64,000 bases of DNA, taken from the NCBI GenBank assembly GCA_965226435.1, contig CBDDCY010000012.1:929622-993621 (forward strand). The letters are read 5' to 3'. Position 1 is the stretch's first letter. Each line of letters starts with the position of its first letter. The position numbers and the translations under genes were made by a program. This stretch comes from UBA6623 sp965226435 (lineage in GTDB: Bacteria > Acidobacteriota > Terriglobia > Bryobacterales > UBA6623). Of this stretch, positions 49,284 to 55,612 are shown piece by piece. The notes under the pieces were generated by a model. It searched no databases. It worked only from the letters and a program-made list of their open reading frames with translations, and was not told the origin of the DNA.

Positions 49284-49724
49284 CTACAGCATATCGGATA
49301 GCGGGTTGCGGGTTCGCACGGTGGGGAAGCGCGAAAAGTCGCGGTCAACGCTCCACAACTCGGTGACGCCGTGGGCCGAGCAAATCGCCGCGACTCGTGC
49401 GTCATGCACTAAGGGTCCCGCGACGCGCCCTTCGGCAAGGACACCCTTGAGACGCTCCCAATAACCGGCCTCTTCGCCAATCATTCGTACCGTCGGGCTC
49501 TCCATCCAATGGTCTATTTGTTGTAGAGCGCGATCGAGAGGGGTCGGCGGACGATAAATCCTGGGATGCGTCACGACGGCCAAAAACTCGTGGACACACG
49601 GCCAGGGGATGGCCCACGGCGTCGACCCTTCCGCCAGACCGCGAACACACAGCAGAGCGGCGCGATGCCAGGGCGAGTCTTTCCGCTGGAAATAAACCAG
49701 AATCTGCGTGTCGACGGCGATCAT
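49284..49724 (-). CDS. vapC: PIN-domain ribonuclease toxin (VapC-like)
   Basis: A 146-residue PIN-domain protein. Acidic active-site residues are visible: Asp5 in IAVDTQILVYFQ, Glu in WPCVHEFLAVVTHP, Asp in VHDARVAAICSAHGV and Asp in LWSVDRDFSRF. These bind Mg2+ and cut RNA; VapC toxins usually target tRNA or rRNA. The insertion HPRIYRPPTPLDRALQQIDH between strands is the standard family pattern. It overlaps the antitoxin gene by four bases (ATGA), so the toxin is translationally coupled behind it. Length is normal. Confidence 0.9.
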   Translation of the reverse strand: MIAVDTQILVYFQRKDSPWHRAALLCVRGLAEGSTPWAIPWPCVHEFLAVVTHPRIYRPPTPLDRALQQIDHWMESPTVRMIGEEAGYWERLKGVLAEGRVAGPLVHDARVAAICSAHGVTELWSVDRDFSRFPTVRTRNPLSDML

Positions 49725-49957
49725 CCGCCGTGTCCCTCATAAATCAGTGAGCGTATCTCGCTCCAATCCGCGTCGAGCGCGGCGCCTTCGCCGTCGGTGG
49801 CAGCGGTCTTGAGACGGAAGCGTCCGGGTCGTTTCGGGGCATGGAGAAGTCCTTGCAAGCCCAATTGGATGACTTGCTTGAGTGGGATTCCGTGACGGGC
49901 GGCGTATTGCTTGGCCTCGCGCAGCAGCGGACCAGGAAGTTCGACCGTGGTTTTCAC
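49721..49957 (-). CDS. vapB: VapB-type antitoxin
   Basis: A 78-residue protein beginning at GTG 49957, MKTTVELPGPLLREAKQYAA, then RHGIPLKQVIQLGLQGLL. This is the short ribbon/helix DNA-binding part of the VapB/type II antitoxin group with the ELP-LLREAK pattern. The C-terminal tail (GAALDADWSEIRSLIYEGHG) would thread into the toxin's active-site groove. GTG was preferred to the ATG at 50053 because the upstream residues do not fit the family. Together with vapC it forms a typical autoregulated toxin-antitoxin operon. Confidence 0.85.
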   Translation of the reverse strand: MKTTVELPGPLLREAKQYAARHGIPLKQVIQLGLQGLLHAPKRPGRFRLKTAATDGEGAALDADWSEIRSLIYEGHGG

Positions 49958-50081
49958 AAGCTCAGCGTACCATATTTCCGTCTCTTTAAAACCGTAAATA
50001 TGGGTGATCTTGCGCGTGAGATTATTGCGAGCGAATGACCCGCGGCAACGCATCGAGAAATACGAGCTACATCCACCGCTG

Positions 50082-50189
50082 GGGGCTGTGAAAAAATGGG
50101 GACGGTACCGAGCGCCGACCGAATAAGTTCCATTGAATCAGTAGTCGCATCCGGCGCGAAGTGGACTGTCCCCATTTTGCCACAGCCCC
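50082..50189. mobile_element. 108-bp MITE-like inverted-repeat element
   Basis: Ends are GGGGCTGTGAAAAAATGGGG plus AC (50082-50103) and, reversed, GGGGCTGTGGCAAAATGGGG plus AC (50168-50189), 20 of 22 bases identical. It has no coding capacity. The right end is 17 bases from the 3' end of the selenoprotein gene. A solo end is found at 48853 and a partial one at 59058. Confidence 0.6.
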
Positions 50190-50205
50190 GTGGGCGCCGC
50201 CGCGG

Positions 50206-50814
50206 TTACCGCGTCGCGAGCGCCTCGACGATTTGATCCGTAATACGAACGACGGGGCCGTCAAACACAGTGGCGGTCGGCAGTTGCTCACCCCAAAGTT
50301 CGCCTTCGGGATAGACGGCGGCCAAATCCCAAAGGATTCCATCCGCAAAACAACAATCCGGCTCCGGTTGCGGCGAGCGGGCGTCTCGGGCCATCTGATC
50401 GGCGACAAGATGCCCCTCATCCCAAAAATGTCTGACTCGCCCGTCCGATAAGCGACTGAGCGCGGCAGTCGATGGTCGTCCGGACCAATCCATCGGCAGG
50501 ATCGGTTCCCAAACCACGAGCATCGTCAGATCCGTCTCCCGATGCTGTCCCAACATCTCTTCGGCTGCGGAGGCCCCCCGCAGGCAACCCGGTCAAGTCG
50601 GCGACAGCAGCAGGATCATACGCGTTTCATCCGAGGCGCTGTTAAATTGCGCCTTGAAGTCCGCCAGCGATTCGTCGGTCAAATCCATCAGGGGAGGTTG
50701 ACCGGCCGCTGTCTTGTGTTCACAGGAGGAAAGCCCGGCGAGCATCAGGACCAGCGCGGAAATAAGTCCCCGCGGGAAAAAAAGGATGCGAAGTGCTCGG
50801 CATCGGTTCGTCAT
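50206..50814 (-). CDS. Thioredoxin-like selenolipoprotein of the mercury operon (in-frame UGA = Sec)
   Basis: Two abutting open frames in one phase are joined by a single UGA (50593-50595). Read as selenocysteine it gives a 202-residue protein: lipoprotein signal (LISALVLMLAGLSS, Cys31), a mature start, then the strand MILLLSPT and the redox motif Sec74-Pro-Gly-Cys77, a thioredoxin-type U-x-x-C. After it come a helix (LRGASAAEEMLGQH), a strand (DLTMLVVWEPILPMDW), and VRHFWDEGHLVADQMARD, all smooth thioredoxin-fold sequence. A stem-loop right after the UGA fits a SECIS. The gene begins 10 bases after merT and is the last gene of the operon. It is predicted to face the periplasm as a thiol/selenol oxidoreductase or mercury-handling protein. 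Start 50814 or 50835. Confidence 0.8.
50563..50595 (-). promoter_or_regulatory. Putative bacterial SECIS stem-loop after the UGA codon
   Basis: On the coding strand the UGA is followed by nine bases (CCGGGUUGC), a perfect six-pair stem CUGCGG/CCGCAG and the seven-base loop GGGGCCU. The loop starts with G and contains a U, and the loop lies 16-22 bases after the UGA, within the range known for SelB-binding elements in bacteria. No thermodynamic calculation was done. Confidence 0.65.
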
Positions 50815-50824
50815 CGGTTTGCGC

Positions 50825-51148
50825 CTAGTAGCCATAGTCCGCGAGAAACCCGGCCGCGAACTGAGGAAACAGCGTGATTCCGAGTACGACCGCCGCGGCC
50901 ATTGAAAACATCACCAGACCGACCCGGCTGGGTTTTTGACACCTTCGCCCCGATCGATAGAGTTGGACCAGCCCGATCCCGAGAAAGCCGACCGAGAGTC
51001 CGAGCATCCATGGGGCAAGGGGCGCAATCACGAAGCCGAGGCCCGCGAATCCGACGGCGGCCATGATGGCCGGGGGCAAGCAACAGGCCAAGCTCGAGAG
51101 AGCGGCGAGCGCGGCCGCCGTCGACATCACCTTATCGGAATGCTTCAC
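50825..51148 (-). CDS. merT: MerT-like mercuric ion membrane transporter
   Basis: A 107-residue inner-membrane protein with three hydrophobic spans: LAALSSLACCLPPAIMAAVG, APLAPWMLGLSVGFLGIGLV and LVMFSMAAAVVLGITLFPQF. The vicinal Cys pair (CC) in the first span is the hallmark of MerT, which passes Hg(II) across the membrane. A third Cys in the loop (GRRCQKPS) corresponds to the loop cysteines of the family. It overlaps the upstream thioredoxin-like gene by four bases (ATGA) and precedes the selenoprotein by 10 bases. There is no merP or merA in view. Other metals cannot be excluded. Confidence 0.85.
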   Translation of the reverse strand: MKHSDKVMSTAAALAALSSLACCLPPAIMAAVGFAGLGFVIAPLAPWMLGLSVGFLGIGLVQLYRSGRRCQKPSRVGLVMFSMAAAVVLGITLFPQFAAGFLADYGY

Positions 51149-51489
51149 GACCGGCTCTCTCCCATTCCTTCGCCGCCCCGGTGCGCCGAGAGAATCGCCT
51201 CGCTAATCCACTCGCGCCGCGGAACACCTTGGCGTCGTCCATCCACCAAATACGCTCGGCAACTTAAGCCATGGTGAACGGAATCCGGTATTCGAGGCTC
51301 AACGTCTCGTCCGTCAATCCGTATCGTGGGAGACCCGAGAAAGGATGCCGCGGCAGCCTGCGCTGGATCCGATACCTCGATTTCCTTCACGTCTTCCGCC
51401 ATCCCTTGTTCACTGAGTACGTCTCGGAGCATGAGCAGGGCCGGCGCGTGATTGGGGCAATTCGGTACGTAGAGAAGTTCGATCTTCAT
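51145..51489 (-). CDS. Thioredoxin-fold protein of the mercury operon
   Basis: A 114-residue single thioredoxin-like domain opening MKIELLYVPNCPNHAPALLM, in which a strand leads into a single-Cys redox centre (Cys11-Pro-Asn-His). GSPTIRIDGRDVEPRIPDS supplies the cis-Pro loop. Proteins of this type recur in mercury-resistance operons beside merT-like genes, and some relatives are reported to carry Sec at the Cys position; here it is Cys. A second Cys (LSCRAYLVDG) might cooperate. It starts seven bases after merR and overlaps merT by four bases. The exact reaction is unknown; thiol-mercury handling is inferred from context. Confidence 0.85.
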   Translation of the reverse strand: MKIELLYVPNCPNHAPALLMLRDVLSEQGMAEDVKEIEVSDPAQAAAASFLGSPTIRIDGRDVEPRIPDSVHHGLSCRAYLVDGRRQGVPRREWISEAILSAHRGGEGMGESRS

Positions 51490-51496
51490 TTCCTAT

Positions 51497-51931
51497 TCAC
51501 CTCGTTGACTCTCCATGAGTGATCTCTTCCAAAACCGGGCACGGCGCCTCCTGTCGCGGCGGGTTCGAGCGACAAGTCCGGCGGCATTCTTCCAGCGCTT
51601 CGCTCAGCTTGACCTCGAGGGTGTGCAAGGCTGTGAGCTTCTCTTTCACGGCGTCTAGTCTTGTCTCCAAAAGCTGTTCCACTTGGGGGCACGGCCCCGG
51701 GGCTCCGTGTCGTAGAGTCAGCAATTCTCGAATCTCATTGAGACTGAAGCCGAATTCCTTGGCGCTCCGAATCAACCGCAAGTCTTCGACGTCGTCGGCC
51801 CCGAAAATCCGGAATCCACCCTCGGAGCGAAGAGGCGCTTTGAGCAGACCCTCCCTCTCGTAGAATCGGATCGCATCCACGCTAAAGCCTGTCCGCTGCG
51901 CGACCACGCCAATCTGAAAACCTCGCGGCAT
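51497..51931 (-). CDS. merR: MerR-family regulator of the mercury operon
   Basis: A 144-residue regulator. The HTH is FQIGVVAQRTGFSVDAIRFY (residues 6-25) with the wing GGFRIFGADDVEDLRLIRSA. Candidate metal ligands are Cys81 (APGPCPQ), Cys116 and Cys120 (EECRRTCRSN) and Cys131 (APCPVL). The first two positions align with the Hg-binding Cys82 and Cys117 of Tn501 MerR, which supports mercury or a similar soft metal. It is the first gene of its own operon, with GGGAGG six bases before the ATG, and controls the promoter at 51957-51988. Lead- or zinc-type sensing is possible given the extra cysteines. Confidence 0.9.
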   Translation of the reverse strand: MPRGFQIGVVAQRTGFSVDAIRFYEREGLLKAPLRSEGGFRIFGADDVEDLRLIRSAKEFGFSLNEIRELLTLRHGAPGPCPQVEQLLETRLDAVKEKLTALHTLEVKLSEALEECRRTCRSNPPRQEAPCPVLEEITHGESTR

Positions 51932-51956
51932 CCCGGTCCTCCCGCTGTGCCTTCAA

Positions 51957-51988
51957 AGAATACACCCTCGACCCCAGTCTAGAGTCAA
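51957..51988 (-). promoter_or_regulatory. MerR-type promoter/operator of the mercury operon
   Basis: Reading on the minus strand: -35 TTGACT (51983-51988), a 20-base spacer and -10 TATTCT (51957-51962). The spacer holds the imperfect dyad ACTCTAGAC-TGGG-GTCGAGGGT (7 of 9 pairs). The long spacer and dyad are the hallmarks of promoters under-wound by MerR proteins. The merR ATG is about 25 bases downstream. Confidence 0.75.
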
Positions 51989-52032
51989 TAGCTTTCTTGA
52001 CCCGCGCCCGGACGACTTGTCTGATAGCTAAC

Positions 52033-52725
52033 CTATTCGAGAAAAGTCGTCCACGTCTCGACCGTCTCGCGCTCGGTGACCAGGGTGTTTTCCACCTTGT
52101 CGTTGTCGGCGTAGCCCAGCGACATGCCGCAGACGAAAGTCTCGTTTTCAGGCATGTGAAGGAAATCGCCGATGATGCGGTAAAAGGGCGTGAAGGCGGC
52201 TTGCGGGCAGCTGTCGAGGCCGCGGCCTCGGGCGGCGATCATGATGTTTTCGAGGAACATGCCGTAGTCGAGCCAGCTTCCTTTCTCGAGAATACGGTCG
52301 ATCGTGAACAAGAAGCCCACGGGGGCGTCGAAAAACTTGTAATTGCGTGCGTGCTGGGCATGCATCTCGGCCTTGGCGCCTTTCTCGATGCCGAGCAGGC
52401 CGTAAAGGTCCCAGCCGATCTTTCGGCGGCGCTCGATGTAGGGCGAGGCCCACTGGGTGGGGTAGTACTGATATTCGGGCTTGTGTTGCGCGGCTTGTTG
52501 CGGGTCGTCGTAGGCCGCCAAGACGCGGCGGGAGAGTTCGTCTTTCGCCCCGCCGCGCAAGACGTAGACGCGCCAGGGCTGAGTGTTGACGCCCGACGGC
52601 GCGCGCGCCGCTGTTTCGAGAATTTCGCGGATCGTTGCCTCGGGAACTTCGCGCCCCAGGAACGCCCGCACGGAACGGCGTGAGCGAATCGCGGCGTCAA
52701 CGGGGTTGGTCGTGTGGTCGTCCAT
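52033..52725 (-). CDS. Nitroreductase-family flavoprotein
   Basis: A 230-residue FMN-binding nitroreductase. The family opening AIRSRRSVRAFLGREVPEAT, the phosphate-binding SGVNTQPWRVYVLRGG, the FMN-contact GMFLENIMIAARGRGLDSCPQAAF and the ending CGMSLGYADNDKVENTLVTER are all present. Such enzymes reduce nitroaromatics, quinones or similar using NAD(P)H and act as dimers. The physiological substrate is unknown. It diverges from the enolase-superfamily gene at 52846, with 120 bases between for both promoters. Length and ATG are standard. Confidence 0.93.
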   Translation of the reverse strand: MDDHTTNPVDAAIRSRRSVRAFLGREVPEATIREILETAARAPSGVNTQPWRVYVLRGGAKDELSRRVLAAYDDPQQAAQHKPEYQYYPTQWASPYIERRRKIGWDLYGLLGIEKGAKAEMHAQHARNYKFFDAPVGFLFTIDRILEKGSWLDYGMFLENIMIAARGRGLDSCPQAAFTPFYRIIGDFLHMPENETFVCGMSLGYADNDKVENTLVTERETVETWTTFLE

Positions 52726-52845
52726 TCTCGGCAGTCTCCCGGAACTGTTTCTTACAAGAAGATTCTATATACTCTTGCGGCAGCGGGTGCCGCGGCTCGT
52801 GCGTTACAATCGCCCTTCGGTCGTGTCGGTCGTGATGGACCTTAC

Positions 52846-54036
52846 GTGAAAATTCGGGATATCGAAGTCGTCACGTTGCGTTTTGAATACCCGCGCGGGG
52901 GCGGATTTCGCGACGCCGGGGGCTATTGCACGGGGCGCGCATCGTCGCTTGTGCGCGTTCACACCGACGAGGGAATCAGCGGGATCGGGTCGATTTACTC
53001 GCATCCGGATCTGGTGCGCGTCATTGTCGAGGGACAGTTGGCGCCTATGCTGGTGGGCCAAGACCCGTTGCGGGTCGAGGCGCTTTGGGAGAGCAATTAC
53101 AATCTGACCCGCTGGTACGGCCGCAAGGGGGTCGCGATGTCGTCGCTTGGCGGAGTCGATATGGCGCTGTGGGATATTCGAGGCAAGGTCGCGGGGAAAC
53201 CGATTTGCGAGCTTTTGGGCAAGCGGCGCGAACGCGTCCCGGCCTATGCCAGCGCTTTGTTATGGCGCGACGACCCGGCTGAGTTGGGAGAAGAAGCCGC
53301 CGGACACCTCGAACGAGGCTTCCGCGCGATGAAGACGAGACTGGGCCGCAATTTCGCCTACGACCGAGACGGGCTTCGAAGCCTGCGCGATGCTCTGGGA
53401 TCGGAAAATCGGCTCATGGTCGACGGCAACGCGCGCTACTCGTTGGGGCAGGCCGAGCGCATGGCGCCGCTTTACAACGAGGCCGAAATTTCTTGGCTCG
53501 AGGAGCCGTTCGCTCCCGAGGATTTCGAAAGCTACGCGGCGTTGCGGCCCAAGCTGCGGGTCCCCTTGGCGGCGGGGGAAAACGAGTTCGGCGTGCAGGG
53601 CTTTCGCGAGTTGATGGATCGCAATGTGGTCGACATTGTGCAACCGGATTGCTGTCGCGCCGGCGGCATTACCGAGTGCGCGCGGATCGCCGGGCGGGCG
53701 GCGGCGGAGGGGCGTTTTGTCGCGACCCATACCTGGAGCGACGCCGTTGCGTTGACGGCGAATCTGCATTTGCTCGCATCGCTGGAGGCCGATGTTGTTC
53801 TCGAAATCGACCAGACGGGCAACGCGTTGATCGACGATCTGTTGAGCGAAGGTTTGGCGCTTGAGGACGGGGAAGTGGCGGTTCCCGATGGGCCCGGTCT
53901 CGGTATCGCGTTGAATGAAGATGTGGTCGAGCGTTATCGGCATCCGGCCGGCGAACCTTTCCCCGGCGGCAACTATGCCGACATGATTTTCGGCGCCGAG
54001 TATCGCACGCCGCCCGAGCCCTATACCGAAGAGTAA
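52846..54036 (+). CDS. Mandelate racemase/muconate-lactonizing (enolase superfamily) enzyme
   Basis: A 396-residue enolase-superfamily protein. The N-terminal cap begins VKIRDIEVVTLRFEYPRGGG; the barrel carries Lys in RAMKTRLG, the metal ligands Asp in MVDGNARYS, Glu in WLEEPFAPED and Glu in AAGENEFGV, and a general base His in VATHTWSDA. This His after the third ligand plus the KxR (instead of KxK) motif place it nearer to the mandelate racemase subgroup, whose members dehydrate sugar acids. The reaction is probably sugar-acid dehydration; no proof. GTG 52846 was chosen because it starts the first beta strand; longer open frame upstream overlaps the nitroreductase gene. Confidence 0.9.
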   Translation: MKIRDIEVVTLRFEYPRGGGFRDAGGYCTGRASSLVRVHTDEGISGIGSIYSHPDLVRVIVEGQLAPMLVGQDPLRVEALWESNYNLTRWYGRKGVAMSSLGGVDMALWDIRGKVAGKPICELLGKRRERVPAYASALLWRDDPAELGEEAAGHLERGFRAMKTRLGRNFAYDRDGLRSLRDALGSENRLMVDGNARYSLGQAERMAPLYNEAEISWLEEPFAPEDFESYAALRPKLRVPLAAGENEFGVQGFRELMDRNVVDIVQPDCCRAGGITECARIAGRAAAEGRFVATHTWSDAVALTANLHLLASLEADVVLEIDQTGNALIDDLLSEGLALEDGEVAVPDGPGLGIALNEDVVERYRHPAGEPFPGGNYADMIFGAEYRTPPEPYTEE

Positions 54037-54053
54037 GGTGGTGAAGAGACAAG

Positions 54054-54312
54054 ACTCGCCTTGAGCCGCGAAGCGGCGAGTGCTTCGGCGCGAGCCGGAC
54101 TCCTCCGAAGATGGCCTTCGAGTGTATTTGTACCTAGCGTTTAGGTCCGGTAATATCGCGAACATCTTGAGCCGCGAAGCGGCGGCGGGAATATAGCCCG
54201 GGGTGGAGCCAAAGGCGGAACCCTGGGTGGCCCCCCCACCCGCACGAGCCCTGAAAGGGCGGTGGGAACACCCCGGCGCCCATTTTCGAAGCGGTGGTAG
54301 TATCCGCCGAGG
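54054..54312 (+). repeat. Copy of the 220-bp three-palindrome repeat, with extra fragment
   Basis: A short fragment (TTGAGCCGCGAAGCGGCGAG, from 54061) is followed by a near-full copy that starts TCCTCCGAAGATGGCCTTCG (54101). The three palindromes are GAGCCGCGAAGCGGC, AGCCCGGGGT...GAACCCTGGGT and GAGCCCTGAAAGGGC. With it the 324-base gap before the DUF72 gene is almost fully accounted for. Confidence 0.7.
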
Positions 54313-54360
54313 AACCGATACGGCCCGCGATCTCTTCACAGCCCAGAAGGAAAAAACGAC

Positions 54361-55092
54361 ATGCCCCACTTTTACGCCGGAACGTCCGGATTCGCCTATC
54401 CCGCCTGGAAGCCGGATTTCTACCCCGCTAAGCTGCCCCAGAAGAAATTCCTCGAACACTACGCAACCCGCCTCAACGCGGTCGAGGTCAACTATACGTT
54501 TCGCAGGACTCCGTCGGCTTCGACGGTCGAAAACTGGGTGAATATCACGCCCGAGGGCTTCTGTTTCTGCCTCAAAGCCCACATGAAGATCACCCACATC
54601 CCCAAACTCGAAAATGCCAAGGATATGACGGACTTCTTCCTGCGGGCGATCGATCCTTTGCGCGTGACCAACCGGCTGGGCGTCGTGCTGTTCCAATTGC
54701 CGCCGCACTTTCGATGCGACGTCGACGTCCTGGCGTCGTTTGTTAAAGACCTGCCTTCCGACATCCGTTACACGTTTGAATTCCGTCACGATTCGTGGCA
54801 TGACGAGGCGGTGTATCGCGTGCTTGAGGACCGCAATATCGCCTATTGCCTGGCCGAGTCGGAGAAGATCGAGCCGCCCGATGTGACTACCGCCGACTTT
54901 GTCTACTTCCGTTTACGCAAGCCCGATTATTCGCCCCAAGACCGCGCGGCCATTGAGGAAAAAGCGGGCGGTCTGCTCGCCGACGGCAAGAGTGTGTTCC
55001 TTTTCTTCAAGCATGAAGACACTCCGGAAGGAGCGCTCTACGCCGAGGAAGCGCTAGCGAAGCTGGGCGGGTCACGCGCGGACTTAGACTGA
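54361..55092 (+). CDS. DUF72 (YecE-like) protein
   Basis: A 243-residue DUF72 protein of TIM-barrel type. The opening YAGTSGFAYPAWKPDFYPAK and the segments LNAVEVNYTFRRTPSASTVE, FCFCLKAHMKITHIPKLENA, FQLPPHFRCDVDVLASFVKD and FEFRHDSWHDEAVYRVLEDR are characteristic. YecE-like proteins are widely distributed but their reaction is unknown. The ATG follows a GAAGGAAAAA purine stretch. The gene is alone between repeat clusters on both sides. Nothing odd is seen; the length is a little short of the usual 250-300 residues. Confidence 0.9.
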   Translation: MPHFYAGTSGFAYPAWKPDFYPAKLPQKKFLEHYATRLNAVEVNYTFRRTPSASTVENWVNITPEGFCFCLKAHMKITHIPKLENAKDMTDFFLRAIDPLRVTNRLGVVLFQLPPHFRCDVDVLASFVKDLPSDIRYTFEFRHDSWHDEAVYRVLEDRNIAYCLAESEKIEPPDVTTADFVYFRLRKPDYSPQDRAAIEEKAGGLLADGKSVFLFFKHEDTPEGALYAEEALAKLGGSRADLD

Positions 55093-55130
55093 CCCCCTAT
55101 TCGGTCGAAAATCGTTGGCTGTACTGGCTC

Positions 55131-55350
55131 TTCCGAAAATGGACCCACGAGCGTATGGTGCATTAAATTCAAGGCTGGCAAGATCACAAACGTCTTGAGC
55201 CGCGAAGCGGCGACCGGAATATAGCCCAGGGTGCAGCCGAAGGCGGAACCCTGGGTACGGAATCAAATCAGGTTGAGCCCTGTAAGGGCGACAGGAACGC
55301 CTTCGCTCCCATTTTCATGGAGGTATTATGAATCTCGCGGACTCATAGAA
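55131..55350 (+). repeat. Copy of the 220-bp three-palindrome repeat
   Basis: Starts TTCCGAAAATGGACCCACGA and ends ATTATGAATCTCGCGGACTC. Palindromic blocks are GAGCCGCGAAGCGGC, AGCCCAGGGT...GAACCCTGGGT and GAGCCCTGTAAGGGC. It is the cleanest copy with both boundaries and provides, with 54101 and 58807, the consensus used here. Confidence 0.7.
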
Positions 55351-55612
55351 ACGGACTGTACCCCCTTTTCGCATTCCCACTACCGGCTCCCAGTCCGGTT
55401 CACCGGGCTTGGGTTTCAAATAGGCCGGCACGTATAGGGCCGGTTCAAGGGCCTGTCATCCGGCTCCTCGAGGCCGTTTCAACGGCCTTCTCCCGTGGGG
55501 CTTCAGCCACGCTCCGCCCGGCGCTCAATCCCGCATCTCGTTGACACAGCATTCAACCCTCTCCGACGCGCTATAATCCTCAACAATTCCAACCGCAAGT
55601 TGTGCAGCGCGA
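55351..55612. other. Gene-free region with further hairpins before kinase 2
   Basis: Holds ACCGG-CTCCCAGT-CCGGT (55385-55402), related to the B hairpins, and the palindrome AGGCCGTT-TC-AACGGCCT (55471-55488) inside a CGTGGGGCTTCAGCC context seen inverted at 27630-27669. A good -10 hexamer TATAAT is at 55572-55577, 35 bases before kinase 2, but no matching -35 at 17 bases. Confidence 0.5.

Noticed and set aside
50593..50595. The UGA in the mercury operon gene as an ordinary nonsense mutation.
   Set aside because: The reading phase, the redox-motif position, the coherent downstream sequence and the adjacent stem-loop all fit selenocysteine better. It remains the main alternative.
48281..55350. 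The repeated intergenic blocks as a CRISPR array.
   Set aside because: The units are about 220 bp, widely spaced, occur in both orientations, and have no unique spacers or cas genes.
55541..55577. TTGACA (55541) and TATAAT (55572) as a sigma-70 promoter for kinase 2.
   Set aside because: The spacing is 25 bases, far from the usual 17; only the -10 box is noted.
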